Positions 17,566-24,714 of a DNA stretch of 64,000 bases are shown one piece after another. Under the pieces are notes generated by a model. That model worked only from the letters and a program-made list of their open reading frames with translations. It made no database searches and had not been told where the DNA came from. Position 1 is the stretch's first letter. Every line of letters begins with the position of its first letter. Origin of the DNA: Raoultibacter phocaeensis (GTDB taxonomy: Bacteria > Actinomycetota > Coriobacteriia > Coriobacteriales > Eggerthellaceae); contig NZ_CABDUX010000001.1 of the NCBI RefSeq assembly GCF_901411515.1, positions 1,178,001-1,242,000 on the forward strand, given 5' to 3'. A program made the translations under genes and the position numbers.

Positions 17566-18420
17566 ATGGATCAGCTATACAACTTCGCCTTTTTCGACGA
17601 GGCATCGAAACGCGAGATCAGGCGTGCGATTATGAAGGGCATTGCCATCCCGGGCTATCAGGTTCCCTTCGCTTCGCGCGAAATGCCGATCGGCCGCGGA
17701 TGGGGAACAGGGGGCTTGCAGGTTACGCTTGCCCTCATCGGCGAGAACGACGTGCTCAAGGTGATCGACCAGGGCTCCGACGAAAGCGTGAACGCGGTCA
17801 ACATCAAGAAACTCGTGTGCGCCACGACCGATGTCGAGACGACCTCCGAAACCACGCGGGCGAGCATCATCCAATCGCGCCATCGCATTCCCGAAGAGCC
17901 TTTGAGCGAAAACCAGATCCTCGTGTTGCAGGTGCCCACCCCCGAACCTCTGCGTGAGTTCGAGCCGAGCGAAGCCAAGACTCGCACGCTGCATGCCGAA
18001 GCGGATTACACGGGCGCGTGGCTCGGGCTGTTCGATCAGATCGTGCGGTTCGGTACGACCACGACCGGAGCCGACCACCCCGTGAAGGTGAACGGACGCT
18101 ACATCATGGCACCATCGCCGATACCGCGCTTCGACACGCTCAAGCTGCACATGAGCGAGCATCTCACGCTGCTCGGCGCGGGGCGCGAGAAGAAGATATA
18201 CGCCGTACCCCCGTATACGACCGTCGAGCCGCTCGACTTCGCGGACTACTCGTTTTCGGTTGAAAGCTTTGCCGGCGCATCGTGCGCTCGCTGCGGCGCG
18301 ACCGACACGTATCTTGACGAGCTGGTGGACGAAGGCACGGGAGAAACGTATTACTGCTGCAACGATACCGCCTGGTGCACCGCGCGGGCGAAACGCGCGA
18401 GCGAGGGAGGCGTGCTATGA
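17566..18420 (+). CDS. phnJ: C-P lyase catalytic subunit PhnJ (radical SAM)
   Basis: 284 residues. It cleaves the carbon-phosphorus bond of 5-phosphoribosyl-1-phosphonate by radical chemistry, releasing alkane and the 1,2-cyclic phosphate. Cysteines at about 240, 243, 265 and 271 have spacings of 3, 22 and 6, identical to E. coli PhnJ Cys241/244/266/272. Those hold the [4Fe-4S] cluster and the catalytic thiyl radical. 'YNFAFFDEASKREIRRA' and 'GRGWGTGGLQVTL' are family hallmarks. All key residues are intact, so the enzyme is predicted active. Confidence 0.95.
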   Translation: MDQLYNFAFFDEASKREIRRAIMKGIAIPGYQVPFASREMPIGRGWGTGGLQVTLALIGENDVLKVIDQGSDESVNAVNIKKLVCATTDVETTSETTRASIIQSRHRIPEEPLSENQILVLQVPTPEPLREFEPSEAKTRTLHAEADYTGAWLGLFDQIVRFGTTTTGADHPVKVNGRYIMAPSPIPRFDTLKLHMSEHLTLLGAGREKKIYAVPPYTTVEPLDFADYSFSVESFAGASCARCGATDTYLDELVDEGTGETYYCCNDTAWCTARAKRASEGGVL

Positions 18421-19361
18421 CGACGAGCGTACGTACAAAAACCGGCGAAGCAATTGCGATACCGAAGCAGGAAACGCGTCCCATGCGCCCGCTTCTGCCT
18501 CGCGTAAGCGTGCGGGCCAAGCGCATGACCGAAGCGCCGTGCATCGCAGTCGAACATCTGTCGCGCCGATTCGGCGAGGGGTGCGCGTACTGCGCCGATC
18601 CGCAGGCGAAGCTCGAGCGGAACCTGTGCCCGCAATGCGGAACCGTACATGCGGTGCGCGATGTGAGTCTCGAGCTGTACCCAGGTGAGATCGTGGGAAT
18701 CGTGGGCGAATCGGGAAGCGGCAAATCGACGCTCATGCAATGCTTGTACTTCGACCAGGAGGCGAGCGCGGGCGATATCCGGGTGCAGCCCTACGACAAG
18801 GGAGCGCGCAACATTCTCGGCTTGTCGTCCCAGGAGAAACGGCGCATCAGAAACACCATGTTCGGCATGGTGTATCAAAACCCGTATCTGGGCCTGCGCA
18901 TGGAGTATTCGTCGCTCTCGAACATCGCCGAGCAGCTCATCGCCTCGGGCGACCGCAGCGTTTCGCACATGTGCGAGCGCGGCGAAGACTTACTCGACCG
19001 TGTCAACATTCCGAAGCGCCGCAAGACCGATCCGCCGAAGCAGTTCTCGGGCGGCATGCAGCAGCGCGTCCAGATTGCCAAAGCGCTCTCGAACAACCCC
19101 CCGATTCTTCTGCTCGACGAGGTGACGACTGGACTTGACCTTTCGGTGCAGGCGAACGTGCTCGATCTCATCCAGCAGATTCGCCGCGATCTCAACGTGA
19201 GTATGCTCGTGGTGAGCCACGACCTCGCCGTCGTGCGCATGCTCGCCGATCGCACCGTCGTCATGCTCGACGGGCGCATCATCGAAGCCGGGCTGACCGA
19301 CCAGATACTCGAAGATCCCCAGCACGCCTATACCCAGCAGCTGGTGTACTCGCTGCTGTGA
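18417..19361 (+). CDS. phnK: C-P lyase ABC-type ATPase PhnK
   Basis: 314 residues with an N-terminal extension of about 40 residues. Walker A 'GESGSGKST' lies at 97-105, the signature is 'FSGGMQQ' and Walker B is 'ILLLDE'. Before Walker A, four cysteines (about 56, 59, 71 and 74) form a zinc-ribbon-like insert that E. coli PhnK lacks. PhnK docks on the PhnGHIJ core and is thought to couple ATP use to turnover. The start overlaps the phnJ stop (ATGA). Confidence 0.92.
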   Translation: MTTSVRTKTGEAIAIPKQETRPMRPLLPRVSVRAKRMTEAPCIAVEHLSRRFGEGCAYCADPQAKLERNLCPQCGTVHAVRDVSLELYPGEIVGIVGESGSGKSTLMQCLYFDQEASAGDIRVQPYDKGARNILGLSSQEKRRIRNTMFGMVYQNPYLGLRMEYSSLSNIAEQLIASGDRSVSHMCERGEDLLDRVNIPKRRKTDPPKQFSGGMQQRVQIAKALSNNPPILLLDEVTTGLDLSVQANVLDLIQQIRRDLNVSMLVVSHDLAVVRMLADRTVVMLDGRIIEAGLTDQILEDPQHAYTQQLVYSLL

Positions 19362-19434
19362 TTGCGATGCGGCGCAGAAAGCGTCGCATCGCATACCAAC
19401 GAGAACGACCGCAACAGAAAGAAGGAACCGAATC

Positions 19435-20937
19435 GTGAACGACGAAACCCTTATCATATCCGGCGGTACCGTGGTGTGCGAGCATGCTGTGCTGCCCGAC
19501 CACGACGTGTACGTGAGAAACGGCCGCATCGCCGCTATCAGGCCGAGCGCGCATGCGAGCGCCCGCACGGTGCGTGGCGGCGCTGGCGCTTCGACGGACG
19601 CGCCGTCGCATGCCGGCGAACCTGCTTTGGGCGCAAACCTTCCTGCCCAGCAGCGCGATCTTGTCGACTCGGCGCAAACCATCATCGACGAGGCGCTCAG
19701 CGCCGAAGCGGCAGGCGGCGAAGCTCTGGCGTCAATGCCGATGATCGTCGATGCGCGCGGTGCCTACGTTGCGCCGGGCATGGTCGATGTGCACTCCGAT
19801 TACATCGAAAGCGTGGCGAGCCCCCGTCCAAGCGTTGTCATGGACTTCCGCACTTCGCTTGTCGAGGCGGACCGCGAGCTTGCGGCGCACGGTATCACGA
19901 CGATGTTCCACTCGCTTTCGGTGTACCGGACCTCGGTGTTCGATCACAAGCCCATCCGCAACTTCGAAAACGTGATCAAGCTCATCGACGAGGTGTCGCG
20001 TGCGAAGCGTGCCGAAGAGCACAACCATCTCATCCGTCATCGTCTCCACGTGCGCGTCGAGCTCGATTCGGTCGATCGCTACGACGAGATCAAGCGGCTT
20101 GTCGAAGCGGGCCGCGTGGATATGCTCTCGTTCATGGACCACACCCCCGGCCAAGGGCAGTACTCCGATCTCGCGCTGTTCGGCGAGACGCTCAAAGGCT
20201 ACCGCGACCTGACGAACGAAGACGTGGCCGAAATCATTGAGCTGCAGCAGAAAAGCGACAAGCTCACGCTGGGGCAGATGGCCGAGCTCGCACGCCTTGC
20301 CCATGCGAAGGGCATCGCCGTTTCCTCGCATGACGACGATTCGTGTGCAAAGCTCGATTGCATGGAAACGCTCGGCGTGGCCGTCTCCGAGTTTCCGATC
20401 ACGCTCGATGTGGCCGAAAGCGCCCGCGCACGCGGCATGCATACGCTTGCTGGAGCGCCCAACGTCGTGATGGGGCGTTCGCATTCGGGCAACCTTTCCG
20501 CGCGTGAAGCGGTGGCGGCGGGCGCGATCGACATGCTGTGCAGCGATTATTATCCTGCCGCGCTGCTCAAAGCCGTGTTCGTGCTTCATCGTGCAGCAAA
20601 GCTCGATCTTGCCGAGGCGTTCGCGCTCGTGTCTGCTCATCCCGCGAAAGCGGCGGGCATCGACGACGAGATCGGGTCGATCGCGGTCGGCAAGCGCGCC
20701 GATCTGATCATGGTGAGGGAACTTCCCGTTTCGGAAGAGATGTCGGCGAACGCAGTGCCAGTCGTCACCGATGCGTTTGTCGGCGGACGCTGCATTCACC
20801 GAAGCCGCTATCCGCTCTTTTCCGAGCGCGCATGCGAATCGCTCGATTTCGCTGCCGACCGGTATGCGGCTGAGCAGGCGATTGCCCACGATGATGCTGC
20901 CCAAACGCACATCGAGAACGTGCAGGTGGCTCGATGA
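19435..20937 (+). CDS. phnM: Alpha-D-ribose 1-methylphosphonate 5-triphosphate diphosphatase PhnM, with insert
   Basis: 500 residues from GTG behind AGAAAGAAGGAA. This amidohydrolase-fold enzyme removes pyrophosphate from the triphosphoribosyl phosphonate before PhnJ acts. The metal motif is in 'VAPGMVDVHSDYIE', with later blocks 'FMDHTPGQGQY', 'SSHDDDS' and 'LCSDYYP'. It is about 120 residues longer than E. coli PhnM. Roughly 65 of these form an Ala/Gly-rich insert at about residues 38-103, between the first beta strands and the metal motif. Confidence 0.9.
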   Translation: MNDETLIISGGTVVCEHAVLPDHDVYVRNGRIAAIRPSAHASARTVRGGAGASTDAPSHAGEPALGANLPAQQRDLVDSAQTIIDEALSAEAAGGEALASMPMIVDARGAYVAPGMVDVHSDYIESVASPRPSVVMDFRTSLVEADRELAAHGITTMFHSLSVYRTSVFDHKPIRNFENVIKLIDEVSRAKRAEEHNHLIRHRLHVRVELDSVDRYDEIKRLVEAGRVDMLSFMDHTPGQGQYSDLALFGETLKGYRDLTNEDVAEIIELQQKSDKLTLGQMAELARLAHAKGIAVSSHDDDSCAKLDCMETLGVAVSEFPITLDVAESARARGMHTLAGAPNVVMGRSHSGNLSAREAVAAGAIDMLCSDYYPAALLKAVFVLHRAAKLDLAEAFALVSAHPAKAAGIDDEIGSIAVGKRADLIMVRELPVSEEMSANAVPVVTDAFVGGRCIHRSRYPLFSERACESLDFAADRYAAEQAIAHDDAAQTHIENVQVAR

Positions 20938-21743
20938 CGGCGCTTGCGGAGGCGGTGGCGGTCGCAACGCAAGGCCGGGCTTTGCGGGAGGCCGCAGGTT
21001 TGCCCGAAGAACATGCGGGCAGAAGACAGGCGGCAGACGATTCGGTTCCGCTGCTCAAAATCAGCGGGCTTGCCAAATCCTTCACGCTCCATGCGGTTGA
21101 TCGGCACATCAGGGGATGCGCCGACATCGATTTGACCATCATGCCGGGCGAGTTCGTCGGCATTACGGGCAAGAGCGGCAGCGGAAAATCGACGATCCTG
21201 CGCTGCATCTACCGGACGAACCTGCCCGAATCGGGGTCGATCCTCTACGATTCCGCAGCGTTTGGCAGGCTCGATTTGGCCCAGGCGACGCAGCGGCAGG
21301 TGATCTATCTGCGAACCCATGAAATCGGATACGTATCGCAGTTTTTAAGCGTGCTGCCGAGACGCAGCGCCTATGATATCGTGATGCAGAGCGCGATCGA
21401 GACGTACGGGTGCAACGCCCAGGCGAAGTGCCGCCGCGAGACCGAAGCGATGCTGCACCATTTCGACATCGGCGAAGATCTGTGGGACGTGTATCCGCGG
21501 ACGTTCTCGGGCGGCGAGAAGCTCAGGCTCAACATAGCGGCGGCGATGATCAAGGAGCCGCGGCTGCTTTTGCTCGACGAGCCGACCGCTTCGCTCGACA
21601 ACGCATCGAAGGTAAAGGTGCGCGAGCTCATCGAGCGGCTGAAGGATCGGGGCACGACCATGCTCGGCATCTTCCACGACCTCGAATTCATGGAAGGCCT
21701 GTGCGACAAGGAGTTCAATATGCAGGAAGGTGCGATGGTATGA
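20934..21743 (+). CDS. phnL: C-P lyase ABC-type subunit PhnL
   Basis: 269 residues with an N-terminal extension of about 38. Walker A 'GKSGSGKST' lies at 79-87, the signature is 'FSGGEK' and Walker B is 'LLLLDE'. 'YVSQFLSVLPRRSAYDIV' is typical of PhnL. It is needed with PhnGHI for the nucleosidase step. It starts inside the phnM stop and ends inside the PHP gene start, both by ATGA overlaps. Confidence 0.92.
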   Translation: MTALAEAVAVATQGRALREAAGLPEEHAGRRQAADDSVPLLKISGLAKSFTLHAVDRHIRGCADIDLTIMPGEFVGITGKSGSGKSTILRCIYRTNLPESGSILYDSAAFGRLDLAQATQRQVIYLRTHEIGYVSQFLSVLPRRSAYDIVMQSAIETYGCNAQAKCRRETEAMLHHFDIGEDLWDVYPRTFSGGEKLRLNIAAAMIKEPRLLLLDEPTASLDNASKVKVRELIERLKDRGTTMLGIFHDLEFMEGLCDKEFNMQEGAMV

Positions 21744-22594
21744 ACGCGCATGCGGGCGCTTCGGAAACCGAAGAGTTGCTCACCTACCTCGAGCGCGCGA
21801 ATTCGGCGACGATCTGCGCCGATCTTCACGTGCACACGACGGTATCGGACGGCTCGGATACGTTTTCCGAAGTGCTCGCTCAGGCGGCGATGCGCCATAT
21901 TACGCATGTCGCGTTCACAAACCACGACACCACGTGCGGTCTCGACGCTGCGATCGATCTCGGCGAAGCGTACGGTGTCGAGGTGATCGGCGGCGTGGAG
22001 ATAAGCGCATGGGATGCAGCGCGCAAGCGCAAGGTGCACGTGCTCGGTTTGGGGCTTACAAGCGCCTCGCCCGCTGTCGAGGCGCTCTGCGCTCCCGTGC
22101 TGAAACGGCGCAGCGAGAATTCGCAGTGGCAGCTCGATCGCATGCTCGAGGCTGGGTATGCCGTCGATGCCGATCGGGTCCATGAGCACGCGCTCGCTTC
22201 GACGGCACTCTACAAGCAGCATCTCATGGCAGCGCTTACGAGCGAGCCGTACGGATCGGATGCATACCAGACGCTGTACCGCATGCTTTTCAAGGGCAGC
22301 GGCATTTGCGCGCGCGACATCGAGTACGTAGATGCATGCGATGCCGTAGCTGCGATCGTGGAAGACGGTGGCGTTGCCGTGCTCGCACATCCCGGCCAGC
22401 TCGACAGCTATGCCATCGCCGACGACCTCGTAGCGTGCGGGTTGCGCGGTATCGAGAAGTACCATCCCGATCACGGGCTGAAAGATTGGGCTGCGTGCGC
22501 GATGCTGGCCGACCGCTACGATCTCGTGTGCACGGGTGGATCAGACTACCACGGCCGCTTCGGCAGGATACCGCACCTTGGGTTTCGGGGATAG
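21740..22594 (+). CDS. phnPP: PHP-family phosphoribosyl cyclic phosphate phosphodiesterase (PhnPP-like)
   Basis: 284 residues. The PHP metal motifs are present: 'DLHVHTTVSDGSD' (His30, His32), 'TNHDT', 'AHPGQ' and a C-terminal 'SDYHG'. It is the last gene of the C-P lyase operon, where E. coli has the metallo-beta-lactamase PhnP. A PHP enzyme of this kind from Eggerthella lenta (Elen0235) was shown to hydrolyse both ester bonds of ribose 1,2-cyclic phosphate 5-phosphate to ribose 5-phosphate. This gene is probably its orthologue. That assignment is from family and position, not a search. Confidence 0.85.
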   Translation: MNAHAGASETEELLTYLERANSATICADLHVHTTVSDGSDTFSEVLAQAAMRHITHVAFTNHDTTCGLDAAIDLGEAYGVEVIGGVEISAWDAARKRKVHVLGLGLTSASPAVEALCAPVLKRRSENSQWQLDRMLEAGYAVDADRVHEHALASTALYKQHLMAALTSEPYGSDAYQTLYRMLFKGSGICARDIEYVDACDAVAAIVEDGGVAVLAHPGQLDSYAIADDLVACGLRGIEKYHPDHGLKDWAACAMLADRYDLVCTGGSDYHGRFGRIPHLGFRG

Positions 22595-22607
22595 ACCGGT
22601 AGGATGG

Positions 22608-22637
22608 GCTGCGGCAACGGGGACTCGCTGCCGCAGC
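22608..22637 (+). terminator. Hairpin after the C-P lyase operon
   Basis: Perfect nine-base arms GCTGCGGCA and TGCCGCAGC with a 12-base loop, 14 bases after the last stop of the operon. There is no long U run, so it is a terminator-like hairpin of moderate confidence. Confidence 0.5.
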
Positions 22638-22680
22638 TCGCTTGCAGCTTTCCGACCATTCAGTATAAAATACGAACATA

Positions 22681-22696
22681 TGTTTCACGTGAAACA
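22681..22696. other. parS centromere site
   Basis: The 16-base palindrome TGTTTCACGTGAAACA is identical to the bacterial ParB-binding parS consensus known from Bacillus and Streptomyces. It sits in a gene-free gap, as many parS sites do. No parA or parB gene lies in the window. parS sites normally cluster around the replication origin, so this places the window in the origin-proximal part of a chromosome. Confidence 0.85.
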
Positions 22697-22764
22697 TCGC
22701 ATATGTTTCGTGTATCCGCAGGTATCTCTGCTTTGCCTCTGTCGACATGCCGGAATTCATGGTA

Positions 22765-22792
22765 TCATGCTATAAGCATGAACTTTCATGCT
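22765..22792. promoter_or_regulatory. Operator-like repeats before the toxin-antitoxin pair
   Basis: Perfect palindrome TCATGCT-ATA-AGCATGA at 22765-22781, followed by a third TCATGCT half-site at 22786-22792. The first and third half-sites are 21 bases apart, two helical turns. It is just upstream of the antitoxin ribosome-binding site and is probably the autoregulatory operator for a ribbon-helix-helix antitoxin. Confidence 0.65.
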
Positions 22793-22806
22793 AAAAGGAG
22801 GATACT

Positions 22807-23190
22807 ATGCCCGCTTTACAGGTGAAGGACTTTCCGAGCGACTTGTACGAGGAGCTTCGGGAGTGCGCGGCGGCGCAGGATCGCAACATATCTCAGCAAA
22901 CAGTTCACGTGCTGCGCGAATATCTGCGCGCTTACCGGCGGGGAGGCAATTCGGCCACGTGGACAGTGCGCCCTGCCGTCGAGCAGCCCGAAGCGCCGAC
23001 GCGTGCGAAGAGCCGTGCCGAGGAAACGGCCGAAGAGCGCATCGCGCGCCGAAAAAAGGTGTTCGAAGAGATTGACGCTATGCCGAAATTCGAGGTGCCC
23101 GATGGTTTTCCCGAGCCAGCCGAGTTGATCCGTCAGATGCGCGAAGAGCGCACCGAGCAGATCATGTCCGCATTAACTCCCTTCCAATGA
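22807..23190 (+). CDS. VapB/FitA-like ribbon-helix-helix antitoxin
   Basis: 127 residues behind a strong AAAGGAGG. The first 45 residues ('MPALQVKDFPSDLYEELREC', then 'NISQQTVHVLREYL') form a ribbon-helix-helix DNA-binding domain of the FitA/VapB type. The remainder is charged and probably wraps the toxin. It is longer than most VapB proteins (70-90 residues). It overlaps the toxin gene by four bases (ATGA), the usual arrangement. It should neutralise the PIN toxin and repress its own promoter. Confidence 0.8.
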   Translation: MPALQVKDFPSDLYEELRECAAAQDRNISQQTVHVLREYLRAYRRGGNSATWTVRPAVEQPEAPTRAKSRAEETAEERIARRKKVFEEIDAMPKFEVPDGFPEPAELIRQMREERTEQIMSALTPFQ

Positions 23191-23594
23191 TCGTCTTAGA
23201 TTGCAGCGCAGCGGTGGAGATGGTGCGAGGTACGGCGCTCGGCCTCGGATTCCGTTGCTTGCTTCTGAAAAACGAGCACGTTGTCGCATCTGATATGTTT
23301 CGCGCAGAAGCGCGCAATGCGTTTTGGAAATACGTGCGCGTAGGGTTGCTGCCCATCGAACAGGCTGAAACTCTCATTGGGAAAGCTCTTGCCCTCGTAG
23401 ACGAATTCGTCCCCCTCGAAGAAAACGCTGCGGAGTCGTTCGCCGAAGCCGTTCGGCAGGATCATCCGGTGTACGATCTGTTCTACGCAACGCTTGCCCG
23501 CCGCAATGCGGCCACGTTGTTCTCTGCTGACAAAAAGCTTGTTGCCCTCTGCGAGCGGATGGGTATCAACTGCGTGTGCGAGGTGGAGTTTTAG
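23187..23594 (+). CDS. PIN-domain toxin (VapC-like RNase)
   Basis: 135 residues. PIN-domain acidic residues are seen at Asp5 ('MIVLDCSAAVE'), Glu41 ('FRAEARNAFWK'), Asp97 ('DHPVYDLFYATLA') and Asp115 ('FSADKKL'), the normal set for a Mg-dependent RNase. It is translationally coupled to the antitoxin. Targets are probably tRNA or rRNA as in other VapC proteins, which is family knowledge. The catalytic set is complete, so it is likely active. Confidence 0.85.
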   Translation: MIVLDCSAAVEMVRGTALGLGFRCLLLKNEHVVASDMFRAEARNAFWKYVRVGLLPIEQAETLIGKALALVDEFVPLEENAAESFAEAVRQDHPVYDLFYATLARRNAATLFSADKKLVALCERMGINCVCEVEF

Positions 23595-23660
23595 ACCTGC
23601 GACCTCAGAAGTTCTTCGGTATACTAGGTGCCGATCGAAAACCGAGGTACGGGAGTGCTC

Positions 23661-24449
23661 ATGCGATTCGTGTCATGGAACGTCAACGGCTTGCGCGCCG
23701 TCATGAAAAAAGGCTTCGAAGAGATTGTAGCCGAGCTGAACGCCGATATCTTCGCATTGCAGGAAACGAAGCTGCAGGCGGGGCAGGTCGAGCTCGATTT
23801 GCCCGGGTACCACGATTTTTGGAGCTACGCCGAGCGCAAAGGGTATTCGGGCACGGCGGTGTTCGCTAAAGAGGAGCCGTTGCAGTCCATCCACGGGCTC
23901 GGCATGCCGTATCTCGATACCGAGGGCCGTGTGGTCGCACTCGAGTTCCCGGAATTCTGGTTCGTCGATGTCTACACCCCGAATGCCCAAAACGAACTCG
24001 CTCGCATCGATCACCGCATGGAGTGGGACGATGCGTTCCGCGAGTTCTGCAAAGGGCTGGAGCTCGGAAGCCTGCCTGCAGGTGCGCAGGCAGCCGCCCC
24101 GAAGCCCGTTGTCATGTGCGGCGATTTCAACGTAGCTCATCAGGAGATCGACCTCAAGAACCCCGGCCCCAACCACGGCAACGCCGGGTTCTCCGACGAG
24201 GAGCGCGGCAAGTTCACCGAGCTTATCGATGCGGGCTTCACCGATACGTTCCGCCACATCCATCCCGATCTTACGGGCGCATACTCATGGTGGAGCTATC
24301 GGTTCAACGCCCGCGCCAACAACGCGGGGTGGCGTATCGACTACTTTCTTGTGAGCGACGAACTCGTCCCTCACGTTCGGGCCGCCACCATCTACAACGA
24401 AGTGTTCGGAAGCGACCACTGCCCAGTCGCCCTCGATTTGGACATCTAG
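23661..24449 (+). CDS. xth: Exodeoxyribonuclease III
   Basis: 262 residues from ATG 23661 ('MRFVSWNVNGLRA') behind GGGAG. Motifs of the Xth/ExoA family: 'WNVNGLRA', 'LQETKLQ', 'DVYTPNAQ', 'CGDFNVAHQEIDL' and C-terminal 'GSDHCPVALDL'. It cuts DNA at abasic sites and removes 3' blocks in base-excision repair. A promoter-like GGTATACTA lies at about 23620. The operon ends here with convergent transcription into the reductase gene. Confidence 0.93.
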   Translation: MRFVSWNVNGLRAVMKKGFEEIVAELNADIFALQETKLQAGQVELDLPGYHDFWSYAERKGYSGTAVFAKEEPLQSIHGLGMPYLDTEGRVVALEFPEFWFVDVYTPNAQNELARIDHRMEWDDAFREFCKGLELGSLPAGAQAAAPKPVVMCGDFNVAHQEIDLKNPGPNHGNAGFSDEERGKFTELIDAGFTDTFRHIHPDLTGAYSWWSYRFNARANNAGWRIDYFLVSDELVPHVRAATIYNEVFGSDHCPVALDLDI

Positions 24450-24503
24450 ACAGGGAGCAATGTCGCCCGACTGCGGCGCTTTGCCGTCGTTGGGCGACAT
24501 CGC

Positions 24504-24623
24504 TGTCCGTCAACCGCCGCTAAACGACAGTTCTTTTTTTCAAGAACTGAATATAGCCTGTTCGTACATTTTGAATCATGCAAATGTGCTGAAAAAATGT
24601 CGCCTAACGACGGTTGACGGACA
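24504..24623. repeat. Inverted repeat around an AT-rich core
   Basis: Arms at 24504-24528 and 24599-24623 match at 21 of 25 positions, with 13 in a row (TGTCCGTCAACCG and its complement). The 70-base core is AT-rich and holds its own small palindrome AGTTCTT/AAGAACT (24529-24548). This is the same architecture as the elements at 10702, 43187 and 45376, but with unrelated arms. Confidence 0.7.
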
Positions 24624-24669
24624 AACGAAGCGCCCCAAAACCGAAAGCGGGCTCCCGTTCTAAACGGCT

Positions 24670-24704
24670 GGATGGCGAAAAGCAACCAGTGCTTTTCGCC
24701 ATCC
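24670..24704. terminator. Bidirectional terminator
   Basis: Perfect 15-base arms (GGATGGCGAAAAGCA and its complement) with a 5-base loop, between the convergent xth and flavoprotein genes. On the minus strand the stem lies immediately after the stop codon of the reductase. Confidence 0.8.
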
Positions 24705-24714
24705 TTAATTCGAA

